Shown one piece after another: positions 13,201 to 24,800 of a stretch of DNA of 64,000 nucleotides. Position 1 is the stretch's first letter. The number at the start of each line of letters is the position of its first letter. The notes under the pieces are model-generated. The model had not been told where the DNA came from. It worked only from the letters and a program-made list of their open reading frames with translations, and did not search any database. A program made the translations under genes and the position numbers. The DNA is taken from the NCBI GenBank assembly GCA_023052935.1, contig CM041294.1:100075616-100139615 (forward strand). The letters are read 5' to 3'. The DNA comes from Piezodorus guildinii. Its lineage: Eukaryota; Arthropoda; Insecta; Hemiptera; Pentatomidae.

Positions 13201-16200
13201 TACATCAACTCCAAATAAATAATAAATTGGAATAAGATGACGTTTTTAGTACCTCTAGATAAAATAGAAAAATAGTGATAGTGAATGGACACAGCCCCCG
13301 CTGAGAAGCCGAGAAGAGTAACTGAAGTAGGGTCCCCTCCGAAGTAAGCGATGTTCCTCTGGACCCAACCGAAGGCCATCACCTGGTCCTTCAGTCCGTT
13401 GTTACCTGGCACCACCTCATCCTCAGTGCTCAGGAAGCCTAAAAATAGTAACATTCATATTGATTATATTTAAAATTGGAATATGTTTCTAATGGAGGAA
13501 AGTTAAAACAGGCTGAAAAGTTAAGAATATATGACAATAGGCAACTAAAGTCGTGTTAGAAACATAAAAGGAGCTTGTGTAAAAAGTACTGAATATTTTG
13601 GTTGGAATATTTAGTCTGAATATATGTCCCTTCCTTCTTCCTTCTTGTTTTTAATCCTTATCCTATGTTATTTTAATTTTTTGCTTTGAAAGCCAAATAT
13701 GGTAGTTTTGGTTAGTTGAAGCTATGTGCTGTGTTATGAGTGTATTTAAATAAATTTAAATAATGAAAAAATAAAAACAGCAATAGATCCTTACAGACTT
13801 CTGCTACCCTCATAGATTCTTTGGAATATCTTAATCCAGTCGGAGGGGAAAAAATATTGTCGAGGAAGAATTATTGGAGATTAAGGAATTATGTGTATAG
13901 TAGTGCCGGCTTGAGTTTAACGGATCTGTTCAAAATAACCTTTGTTTTAGTGCTGCCGAAATAAATTTTAAATCCAATGCTTGTTTATTTATTAATGCCA
14001 TTTTTATGCTACTAGTACCGGACGATACGTCAGTGGGGATCCTAAATTTTGCCTATCCAATGTTTCATTGAGGTAGAGTAAGAGGCCGGGACGTTCAAAC
14101 CACCATTGTTACGTCCTCTACAAAGGACGATATAACCAAGGATTTCTTACTCCCTTCAAATAACCTATGGTCATCTATCGGGTTCGATCCCGCTACCTTT
14201 GGGATAGAATGCTGTTGTGCTAGCTGCTGCAACACAGGTGACCTCAGTTTTTTATGAAATTGACTGGTTATTGAGTGATTTTTCAAATATTCAAAAGGGT
14301 TGGAACAAACACCGAAAGAAACTAAATGCGCAGTTCGACAAAGTGTTGTTTTTTTTCCATGATTTAATTATCTTTGTAGGGTCAGAAAAAAAAATCACTT
14401 TCAACAGAAAGCCTTTCGGAAATCGTCATCGTAGAGACATTTAGATTCTCACAATATAATAGATATATTATATATATAATTATATATAGATAGATAATAA
14501 AATGCATGTTAAATTAAAATGAGGAATAGGGCATTCTGGCATTTGCTGGAATGTTACATCAAACTATTTCTATTTGAACTAGGACTTACGAGGGGTCAAA
14601 GAAGGAGGAAAATAAAGCCTTGGTTTAAACATGTTCATATTTATAACTATCGGAATAAGAAGTAAGAATGAAATATAATACTTTTTTTTTTTTTAAATTC
14701 GTCATGTCTTTAAAAAAAAAAAAAAGGGTATTCGAATATTTTTTGAGTCTATTATATTTGTTTAAGCCTGAAACAAAAAACTTATGTAACTCCTTATTAA
14801 GGTCTTATCCTCTGCTGATAATTTTAATGAAACATTATTACATTTCGACGGTGGAGCCCAAAATATGATGAAGACAATACAATAAAAAATGAATAATATA
14901 AAATCCGTAGAAAGTTCAGATAAACCACTTACCAAATATTCCGATACGATAGTTTATAGTAACCAGTATAATATCCTTATCAAGGAGGTACCGTGGACCA
15001 AGGAGTTGGAAGAAAAGAAGTAAAATGCGCCGCCATGAACGAAGATGGCTACTGGAAGGAGGTTGCTGCTGTTCAAATTCTGTAATAATCAAACAGGCGT
15101 TAGTATGTCCATCGTTTTGTTGTTGTTGTTTTTCTTTTTTGTCGCCATCAGCATCATTATTATTTTTTTTTTAATCAAACAAATATAATATAATATATAT
15201 ACAGGAAACGAAATTTCTTCTATTGACGAGAAACATTTTTAGGTCCTTTTGCAATGTAACGCGTCCAACATATATGTTCAATTTGCTTTTTCGGATTATA
15301 TTGTTAACTCCTGATCTGATAATTTCCATTTCTTCTAAAATAATTTGGCTACATTTAGAATACTATGATAAAAAAGAATAATTATTAAGCAGAGAATTAT
15401 ACTACAATTAGTAATCCCAACATTTGTCTAAAGAAAAAGCAAATTGAAGATTACAGAATAAATTTACCAATCAATACTTTAAACTTACACTAAAATATTA
15501 CTACTAAAGTTCCACACTATTTTTGTTTTATCAACAGATCACGGTAATTGCTTTCTGCTAATGGGATTATCAGATATAACTGAATTTTAGCCGATTAAAA
15601 CTCTACATTTTTTTTGATTGGCAGATTTCCTTATATTATATGCTTTAAATTACTGGAGTTCGCCATTTATTACAATGACATTTTGTCATATAGGAATCAT
15701 GTTACACTTTTCATATGCATGGTCAACACAAATTATTTGTTAAACGATTTCAGGGATGTTTTAAGAAATTAATATTGTTAGATATTCACCAGTATGGATA
15801 GAAAAAAAATTATAAAAGATTTATAACTTACAGCAGGTGAGAAAATATTCAGATATAAGCAATCTTCACTGCCTGAGAGTTTTCCGTTTCTATACTGTTT
15901 GCAATCCGGTGGAGGTACAGTGGCGTCCAAAGGTTTAGTCCAGGACCTCGGTTCTCTCGCTTCCTAATTAAATTCAGCACAATACTACATTAATATTTAA
16001 TATATGCGATATTCTGGTTCAATAAAAAGAGTTGATCTCTGATTCACTGCTGATTTATCCTCACTCACTGCTCAGAAAAAAAAAAATGTTAGTGATGTGG
16101 TCACTCAAAGCTCGTATGGTTTACTCGTCTGGGCTATCATTCTATCTTGATCACCGATAACCAATTTGTATCTAGTTAATTAACAATAATAATTTGTTTA

Positions 16201-16593
16201 AACAATTGAGGTGAATATTATCACCTGCGATACAGATTACCTCTGTTCCTAAAAATAACATACAGGTAGGTGATTAGCAGCAATGAATGCTTATCGTGAT
16301 GAGTTGATAGGTATTCAGAATTCCCAATTTATTAAATGTACCATAATTTATATCTAACATTAAGATACTGCTGTACCATGAGACATAAAATATTATGAAA
16401 AAATTTAAATTCGAACCTCGAATCTGATCGGCTTCTCAGCGTAAGGAATGGAATAGAAAGCATTGTATCGTCGGCCTTTCAGCGTAGTTCCATGAGTACC
16501 AACTACTTCACCGTAATCTGTTTCTACTCGTGGTTTTCCCGAACCCAAACAACTTGATGAAATGGTTAATAATACAAGCAACTGTACTGACAT
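4601..16593 (-). CDS. Carboxylesterase (secreted, alpha/beta-hydrolase), nine exons seen, last exon missing
   Basis: A type-B carboxylesterase/JH-esterase-like protein; the family hydrolyses ester bonds in xenobiotics, pheromones or hormones. Exons (minus strand): 16417-16593, 15832-15963, 14933-15079, 13253-13438, 11338-11528, 10496-10664, 6657-6838, 6429-6576 and 4601-4730, all with GT-AG borders and matching phases. The start chosen (16593) gives a signal peptide MSVQLLVLLTISSSCLG; an in-frame ATG at 16650 would put a polar leader before it. Landmarks are SEDCLYLNIFSP, the oxyanion loop HGG, nucleophile motif GFSAG, PWGPVVDG and the catalytic His in GVSHIDD. At the usual acid position the sequence reads MLSG rather than an E/D-G pair. 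Exon 3 is 147 bp where phases require 148, so it has a 1-base deletion between HGGAFYF and the YLLDKDIILV segment. About 480 residues are visible of the usual 550; the C-terminal exon was not found. Introns hold SINEs, LINEs and other repeats. Confidence 0.85.
5190..5455 (+). repeat. tRNA-derived SINE copy (family S)
   Basis: The tRNA-like head shows TAGCATAACAG and a B-box-like GGGATCGAACC, followed by the family body (cgtccttctgagg, cgttaaagatccctatcc, aggcaacatttaggac) and a tail AATAAACAAACGAAC. Copies lie at 13990-14235, 31540-31775, 41240-41515, 46860-47160 and 58245-58571. It lies in the esterase intron between exons 8 and 9. Confidence 0.7.
5530..5940 (-). mobile_element. Jockey-like retrotransposon fragment
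   Basis: Minus-strand translation near 5680-5830 reads WTYGIELWRFAQTSNIQ then FQSKVLRKIFEAPYY, which is the conserved C-terminal block of jockey-clade reverse transcriptase proteins. The open frame is short and broken on both sides. It sits inside an esterase intron and is a dead piece. Confidence 0.7.
7157..7506. repeat. (TA)n runs and a partial copy of interspersed family H
   Basis: Two TA runs (about 7157-7181 and 7201-7225) are followed by about 280 bp matching the tail of the family-H repeat, including a GTTGGAGAGCTAAAGATTTT block and a final TTGCGCCCACCAGATTTTT. The left part of the element is absent. It lies in an esterase intron. Confidence 0.65.
7680..9300. other. Esterase intron stretch without recognised features
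   Basis: AT-rich intron DNA between esterase exons 7 and 6. The phrases 'ccgtaatctgggac' and 'ccactgtgcgcc/ctcg' occur twice (near 8170-8260 and 8320-8405), suggesting a degraded local duplication or repeat. No coding potential was recognised. Confidence 0.4.
9363..9770 (-). mobile_element. LINE reverse-transcriptase C-terminal remnant
   Basis: The minus strand encodes TYGTQTWSLTKN, QRRMERSM and KWEWAGHLMRIKDPRW in order. This is the hallmark end of LINE polyproteins common in insects, where the YG.QTW.L, RAMER and W.WAGH.AR blocks are conserved. Frames are broken upstream. It lies in an esterase intron. Confidence 0.75.
10849..10887 (+). ncRNA. Hammerhead-like motif, degenerate copy
   Basis: The order is GCC, CTGATGA, T, a poorly paired arm, CGAAAC, GTC, GGC. 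CTGATGA and GAAAC are the two conserved core strands of hammerhead ribozymes, and GCC/GGC could form stem I. The stem II position is decayed here. It is followed by the same sequence (a GATTATTTCTACCT word) that ends the inverted-repeat element at 12539-12723. Activity is not implied. Confidence 0.35.
11735..12235 (-). mobile_element. Jockey-like retrotransposon fragment, second copy
   Basis: It is similar over its length to 62-560: both hold a CAGTGTCAGAACTC-type block, CCGTTTCAAC and an AAGGTC-rich segment in the same order. By comparison with 62-560 the minus strand would encode the C-terminal part of a jockey-type polyprotein, but stops are frequent. It lies in an esterase intron just upstream of exon 5. 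Confidence 0.5.
12400..12990 (+). repeat. SINE-like unit interrupted by an inverted-repeat insertion
   Basis: It starts with a tRNA-like head that includes a B-box-like GGGTTTGAACC at about 12465, then a body with GAGGATGTATAGT, GCCGAGGGGCGACCCTGG and GGAGCACACCCAGC. Parts of it recur at 22505-22598 (a CAGACTACTGTTCTCC block and TTATTTCAGC). The unit is split by the insertion at 12539-12723. Confidence 0.45.
12539..12723. mobile_element. Short inverted-repeat element flanked by 48-bp direct repeats
   Basis: The ends are inverted copies: ATAGGTGGAAATAATCAG at the left and CTGATTATTTCCACCTAT at the right, extending about 35 bp on each side through a poly-T/poly-A stretch. The flanks 12491-12538 and 12724-12771 are direct repeats with 45 of 48 bases the same. 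Inside is a degenerate hammerhead-like motif at 12650-12682. The same inverted ends sit at the centre of the palindrome at 24265-25201. Confidence 0.75.
13990..14235 (-). repeat. tRNA-derived SINE copy (family S)
   Basis: An inverted copy of the SINE. It carries GGGTTCGATCCCGCTACC (reverse complement of the B-box region), a TTACTCCC(TT)CAAAT block and TTTTATGCTACTAGTACCGG at the far end. It lies in the esterase intron between exons 4 and 3. Confidence 0.7.
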
Positions 16594-16599
16594 AGCATC

Positions 16600-18857
16600 C
16601 AACTTCTTTGAACTTCTAAACTGACCAGAAACCCCAGAGTTAGTCGTCAAGCATACTGATAGCGGGGAAGGTTGCTTCTCATGAAATAGGTCAATATCAA
16701 CAGCGACGTATTTCGCGACTTTTTAAAATAAAATATGGAGGTCACTTCATATATTTAACAAAAATCTGAGGAATAGTACAAATTCAGTTTCATACAAAAA
16801 TATTGGAATGCTATGATATTCCATTATGTTATAACCATAAAGAACCTATTTTTGAAGCAACTGCAAGAATCAGTTTAAACTTATTAATATATCTCCAGAT
16901 CTAGAATCTTTATTTTTGGAACCAGATAAGGACCATTCTAAGAGATAGTAATTCCAGAGATAAATAGTCAACTAAAGTAAAAGATGATAGAGGTAATCCA
17001 TGAAAAAAGAAAGGTTCCCATACACTACCATCAAGTGGCTGGTGACGCAAGGTCCATGAGGAATTGAATGGCAGCCACAAAAGATAAAAGCTGGAGGAGG
17101 TTAATAAAGAAGCCAAGTTATAGCACCAATTGAGAGTTGATTTCCAAAAGGTACTATATCCATTCTGGGGAATTTTACAGGAAGCATGAAAATCTCTCAT
17201 TACTATATTATTAAACCAGCTAATTTGATTCTTTTCGCATTAAAATCTAGAATAATTTCTTTACTATATTAATAAAACCATATTAAAGTTATGAAATGAA
17301 GTGTTCTGGTATGATTTGGAATGAAACTAAATGTGTAATTAGTATCTTAAGAAATTAATAGCATTTCTAAATCACGTTATTAAAGGACATGAGTGTTCAT
17401 TAGATACAATCAGATTTAAGATTTAGATAAAACCTAATGAGGAGAATACAAATATGTAAAAATATCAATTTCGTAAAAAATGTCCTTTAGTACTTTTGGA
17501 AATCAACGTCTCAATTTATTAATTAAAATATTCAGATCATCTACCTAAACTCTCCCAACAATTTAAGGGAGGATAAGCTTATTACATATAACACATACAA
17601 GAGTAGAAATCATACTGTAAAATATGTTGGTAAAAAACTATCTTGCAATAAATTTAATTAATTAACTTCCCTTGATTAATATTACAGTTGCAATAATCAC
17701 TGTGACACTTTTATTAAGATATTAATGTGAAGTCTACACCTGCTCTCATCTCCTAATATAAGATAATAACATAAGAAGTGACACACTCAGGAATTCAGTA
17801 CTCAATTTCCTAATTTAACAAAATATTTCACTTATCACCCGCACTTGTTGTGATTCTAAAAGATTATAAAGTTGAAATTACAATTTTTTAGGAGAAAGAG
17901 GAATCGAAAAACTTAATCTGTCATGTAATACCAATGCCCCACAATAGCAAATAAATAAAATTTAAAAAAAACAAGTCAATAAATTAAACCCTATACCACT
18001 AGAAAATCATAAATTATTCCTAACGAATATTTGCAAACACAATATTTTAGGAAAGGTACCGCAGATGTTAATAAAAAATCAAGTAACTTCTTATATTAAG
18101 AAGCAATAATGCCTAAAAACATAATTAGTAGTAAATCCCTATAGAAGCAATAGATAAATTGTGTTTGATTAATTCACTTATAAATAGATTGAAGTAAGTA
18201 TTGATATAATGAAATAGGCAAAACTTATAAAATGTGTCTAAGTAAACTAAACAACCGACAAAGGCTAAGTTTTACTAAGCTCCTCAGCGTGTTTTATCTA
18301 CTTGGTGGATAGTGAAATGTGTGGGTGAAATACCTAATTCACAGACTGATTCCAAAAGAGACTTTCACAAAGTGATAAATGCTGATTCAAGCAGAAACCT
18401 CAAGAACATGGAATTGTACGCGAATGAATATTTCTCAATTGGAACCCAAGAATAGAATTTGAATCATTTTTAACTCAATACACATAAAATCATCCTTCAC
18501 TAAGTTTCTTAACATGTGTAGTAGCTTGTTTGTTAGTTCATGAAAAATCAATTATTCATCAAATTGAAAAATCTTAAAAATGTATGATTGCATCGATGCA
18601 TAGAATATAGGAGAAAAAATTGTTAGAGATTTAATAACAGTAGTATATTATTTACAAATATATACATATATAATTATACATACTTAGCAAAAATAACTTT
18701 GGTAGTTTATATAAATTTTAAAGTAAAACAATAGTCATAAAATCTCATCTCAATTACAAAATACTTTTTAAGGATGGTGTTAAATAAAAATAAAGAATAG
18801 CCCTCTCAGCACAGACTGCATGTGCTTTAGCAATTTTATGTTCTTCCATCCAAAGAA
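16600..18857. other. Intergenic region between the esterase start and the CHMP6 3' end
   Basis: This holds the presumed promoter or 5' exons of the esterase and the 3' UTR of CHMP6, neither clearly delimited. A 96-codon open frame at 16910-17200 (minus) has no recognisable domain. The remainder is AT-rich. Confidence 0.4.
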
Positions 18858-21800
18858 TTATGCCTCGAGGGCAATTTTTTTTTCTTTTCTTTTTTCTGAA
18901 ACTCTTTTCTCTTTTTCTTCAATGTCTGAAAATAACAATGAAGTACATTAAACAAATCAAAAAAATAATTAATAAAAATGAAATATAGACTAAAACAAAG
19001 CACTGTTAAGTTGTAATTAATACATTATTACTAATGGAATATTTTTATACAGTGCAAATGGAGAATAACGTTTTTTTTTTGTTTTTTTTTCCAATTTATT
19101 TATATGAAGGGTAATCCACTCCTTCGCAATTTAAAGCTTAATAATTTTAAACTTTGAATTTTTAAGTCAAATATTTAATATTGAAATGGCAAGCCAATAT
19201 AAAAATATCACAAAAATAATTAAGAGACAAATCAAGACATCATACTTAAAAAAAATAATAATAATAATGAGATACTATACCCAATGTAATGGGTGGTTTT
19301 TAAATTGTCACTATGATGAAAAATGGAGAGAGAAATGTTCATAAAATAGCAATAAATTATCAATTTTTCATAAAACTATTATACATATATTAACTAGTTG
19401 CATAAGAATTTTATCTAAAGAGCATTCATTTTTTTAAAACAACAAACACTTCTATGTATTATTTAGTAAATATTATCATTATTGAAGTTATTTCCTGTGA
19501 TGGCACCAAAGAAGATAGTTAAAATCACCAAATCTCCATCTCCATTAGCTCAATTTGTTTTGTACTAAGCATGCATGATTAATTCTATTTACTGAGATCT
19601 GTCAGGAAACTGTCTCTCCATCTTTTCTTCGTCCAACTTCCAGTTTTCTTTTATCAAGAATACTCTCGATTAATCCTTCCCAGCGATCCTTCCCTATAAC
19701 TTTGGAAATATTCTGCAGCTTTCCTCAGTGTCCTTTTTTAACCTAATGAAACCTCCTATATGATCCCAATATCCAATAATAAAATTTGTTTCAATAGAAC
19801 ATTTTGAAAGTGTCTCAGGGCTGTAAACTTTAATAATATCCATGGGTGAAACCAAACATGTAGATGCTCTTATAGCATTAAAAAAAAAAAAAATGATTTT
19901 TCATAATGAAGTTTTAAACCATAGATTTTGGTAGCTTAATGACAAAGCTTTAGAGGTGCAGATCACTACATGCCACCAGTGTTTTGAAGGATATTTTTCC
20001 TGATTTTAAAAGTGATAATGTGACTTTCCTTTGGTGAGAATGACAGGTCAACACTGGCTGAGGAGTTGACTCATCTGATAGTTAATATCTGGGAGACTGA
20101 AAAAATTCTGAAGAGCTGGAAGGAAACTGTCATCATTCCCTTACTCAAGTAGAAAGGTGCTTCTGCAGACTGCAACAATTATCGGGAAATTGGTCTCCTG
20201 AATACTGCGTACAAAATATTTTCTGTTGTTTCATATAATCGAAATGTGAATTTTGTGGAACTTCACTTGGGGATTACCAGCGTAGTTTCAGGAAGAAAAG
20301 ATCAACTATTGACCAGATATTATCTTTGAGGCAAATAATGAAAAAAAAAGAAAAAGAATTTAACAAGATTATATGGATTCTTTTCATCAATTTTAAAGCA
20401 GCTTATGATTCCATTATTAGGAAAGAGCTTGGAATGGAAAGAGCTGGCAATGGAAGAGTTGGGAATTCCAACGAAGATAATCCATCTCATAGATTGTGCC
20501 CTGCATGAAAGTGCGAGTTGAGTGAAAATAAATAGTAAGCTAGGCCAACCTTTTGCAATGAAGTTAGGAGTTAGGCAGAGTGACCCCTTTCTTTACTTCT
20601 GTTTAACATCTCCAAGTGGTGGTGAATAGAGCAGAGTCGAGCACCATTTTTAGTAAGGCAACTCAAGTACTTTGATATGCTGATGATGTGGCACTGATTG
20701 GATTATCCTCAAGGAGATCCAGGAGGCCTATGAAGGGTTGCAAAGAGAAACTGGAAGAATGGGACTATCCATAAATGAGGAAAAAACAAAATTTATAGTG
20801 CTAAGGAAGAAAATACCTATAAATCCGCCAAAGCATTATGTAGTGGGACAATACACATTTCAATGCATGTCCAGTTTAAAGTACCTCGGCTCCATCATTA
20901 ATGATAGGGTGGACAAAGAAGAAGGAATTCATAAGTACGCAATGGGGGCTAAACAAAGCATATTTTGCCCTAAGAAGTTTTCTTGGAAGTAAGCTACTAA
21001 CTAAAATGGTTATATACAAACCAATCATCCGACCTGAATTGACCTATGCCAGTACAACCTCGACCCTACGCAAAAGCCTGGCTGAAAATATTGACAGGCT
21101 TGAAAGAAAATATTGAGGCGTATCATAGGACCAGTTAGGGAGAATGGTACCTATCGCTTAAGAAAGAACAAAGAGATTTTATTTGACGATCTCTGAGTGT
21201 CTCATTTTGGCCGAATTCAGCGCTTAAAATGGCTGGGACACATTATCAGAATGGATGAAGGTATAGCCATGAGAAAATTATATTATGGGATCCCGGATAG
21301 AGTCAGACAATGTGGAAGACCGAAGGGAAGATGAAAGAATTCCATGGCTGAGGACTGGTGGGAGTACCCAGCAGACATGCTGCTCACTGAAATGATTGGG
21401 AAAGGGCAGTTAAAAGGGCAAAGGGTAGCTTCAGGCGCCTGTTCGAGCTGATAAATAAATAAATATTACTTTCCTACACATTTATAGTGGCAAACATATA
21501 TGATTTCAATGAGTTGATTTCTCATTCTTACATCAGCTTTCTAAATATCACTAATAATATTGCCACGGTGATAAAAAGTTATACACCAACTAAAAAACAT
21601 GAGTTGCTGCTACATATTGTTACTGGTTATAGATAGTTCTAATTTATTTTTTTCTCAGCACAGACAAGTACAGTAACCAAAAAAATTATATGATTCTCCT
21701 CTTTCTAGTAATGACTAGAGATTTATTGAAAACAAGCAGAACAGAGAGAATACTTGTTTCTGATCTCATTTTACGTGCCTTTTAAATATGGATCACTTTG

Positions 21801-24800
21801 CATAACTTTCAATGTGTCCACAACTTATATGTTTAAATACATGTTTAAAACACTTTATATGTTTAAAATACATGATATGCTTTAAATAAAATCTCCATTT
21901 TTTTTCAATGCATTCTCCTCATTAAAGGATTTCATATAAATAATAATAAAAAACCTGTACCTCTACAATCCCTGAAATGTTCAGTACATATTGAGATTCG
22001 TACTGTTTCAAACCAACAGGAATGATTAGAGCGAGATCGCACTCAGCCACCTATTTATCCCCATGATTTCATCAAAAAGCTCTTTTAAAGCAATGCTATT
22101 TGGGCACTTTTGAGCTATTGTTCCTGATTCTGGGTTTCACAAATTGACTTCCCTAACAGTACCACATTTCATTTTGTTCAGTTTTTTTTTTCTTGTGCTG
22201 TTATCTTTCAATAGACAGCACAACACACCACAATAGTTTGAAATTTGATTACCAACAAGTATTTGAGTTTTTACCCATTTTTTCACCATATGTGTAGTAG
22301 TCCTGGATGATATAACACATAGAAACTATGAAAATTGTTAATTTGGAGATGTGAAAACAATTTTAGTGACCCTGAGGTTTAAAACAGTATAAGCAGAAAA
22401 AAAAATATTTAAAACCTTAAACAAAACAATTTAGAGATTTTGACTGCAGACTTTATAAAATCAAGAAATAACAATGAATATAAAATATCAAGAATTTAAG
22501 AGGTCATAAGAGAAAGAAACAGACTACTGTTCTCCAGGTTCTGGCTAAGGTAGAATAGTTATTTATTCAATTATTTCAGCTGTAGTGCAACCCTGATATA
22601 TTGGGTTGTCTGGATAATTCCTAAAGAAATTCAGACAAAAATTAAAATTGATGAACAGATTAAAATGTATATATTTAATCTACAAATTAGTTACCACCGT
22701 TAGCGATTATCCTTTTCCAACGGCTTGGAAGGTCCATTATCCCTTTTTTCCAAAAATCACTGTCCTTACTCCTGAAGAACTATAAAAGTCTGTTTTGACG
22801 CCACCTTCTGAAGAGTAGAATTTCCCTTGTAGAAAATTTACAAGGGAATGGAAAATATAGAAATCGGAAGAAGCAATGTCAAGAGAGTACGGCAGGTGAG
22901 GTAAAACCACCCATATGCAGCTTAATAACTTTTGCTGAGTCTTCAAAGACTCATGGGGCCTAGCGTTGTTGTCTTGGTGGAATAACACACTTTTCCAATT
23001 TGTCAACTCTGGCCATATCTCTTCAATTGCTGCCTTCAATCAATCTAACTGGGCGCAGTAAAAGTCCGTATTTATAGTTTGGTTTTGTGAAACTTGTATC
23101 ATCCACTCATGTTGGTTTGCAATAAACTACACTATTGAGCCTTAATAAAGAGGAATTCAGTGTGTAAACATAGTTATTTCTATGAGGATTAAAGGAATAT
23201 AAATAAACATTAGCATCATTCATTTTTAGTAGAAAAAATAAAAGGTAAATTTTATTTTTAAAATCTCTATTATCTTTTTGGACAATTCAATAGGATGACC
23301 CTATTGAGGCCCATCAATCCTCCATAAAGTTATTTTGTATTTTTTGTTTGTTCTTTTTTCTCATAACATTAAATACACTTTACTTATTGAGCATATAACC
23401 CACTTCCAAAAAGATATAATTGATCTTATACAATCACATAAATAGACAAATTATTATTATAATAATGACATTAATTTTTGCAATAATAACAATCATATAA
23501 CATTAGTATGAAAATACCTGGTTCAAGTTCTTCAGATGGCACTTCAGGTAAAATGATTTGTTTCTCATCATGCTCTCTTTCAAGTCTCATCAATTCTTCA
23601 TATTCTCGATCAACTGCCTCTTCATCTTCTTCAGAAAGCTTACCACTAAGGAGATCATCTATTTCCTAGTAAAACAGAATAAATAGTACGTCATTACATG
23701 TAATTAACTAATCACATGAATTAATTGTAATTAACAGCAGAGATGTTTACAAAATTATAACACACAATTAAAGTATTATAATTAATTAATTAATTAAGAA
23801 TTAAAGACACAAATTCTTTCTTCTCCAGTACAAGATGAACTTTGGCCTCTCCAACAATGCTTCGCCATCCTTCTCTGTCCATGGCCTGTCTCCTCCAGTT
23901 GGTCACTCCAATTTTAGTAAGGTTCTCTAATACGTCCTTAATCCAGTATTTACATGGGCTCTTTCTTTTTCCTGGGAACCTTTCAAGCAGAACATTTTTG
24001 GGCATTCTTTCATTCAGCATTCAGCTGATACGACCCAGCCAACTAATTCTTTTAGATTTAATGAATCTTAGAATATCTTCATGCTGCATTAGGCCATCCA
24101 ATTCTTGGTTACACCTAATATGCCACGTGCCTTGTTCATTTATTGCAACAAATATACACCTCATTATTTTCCGTTAGAATATTCTAAGGGCTTGCTGGTC
24201 AGCTACTTTAAGCATAAATCTCTCTGCGCCGACACAGCACACAACTGGTCTGATATCATTTCAGGGTAATTATTCCGAAGTGTCACTTTTCTTATCAGTG
24301 GCCATGTTTATGGTTATCCAGAGTGCTAATCTTGAGCTTAGGTGCCTTCCACCCGACTTTTGGCGCTAAATTCTCTAGCCCTCACGTCTTTAGAAATATA
24401 GGTTAGAATATTTATCGAGGTGCCTTCCACCTGACTTTCGGCAGCAAAAATTCAAATTCAAATACTTATTACAACCCCGTTCTTCCAAATACTTATCTTT
24501 ATTTATCAAATAACTGTCGAAATAATGGCAGGAAATTGAACTTAGAAATGCATACATTTATTTATTATTTATATCGAAGACTTCAATTTTACTTACTTAA
24601 TAGATACTTTCAATTTCAATTTTATTGAATTTAATAATACGTGTTTTAATAACGATTATAATAAATTATTAATTATTCATAGGTGAAATAATCAGGAGTC
24701 AGTCGTTTTCTAAATATTTTAATTATGTCTATTTTAATTATTTTTGGCAAAATTGAAATATTTAGAAAACGACTGACCCCTGATTATTTCATCTATGAAT

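Noticed and set aside
16910..17200. 96-codon minus-strand ORF rich in Ser, Leu and Trp
   Set aside because: No recognisable domain, splice context or upstream gene; kept only as an unassigned frame in the intergenic entry.
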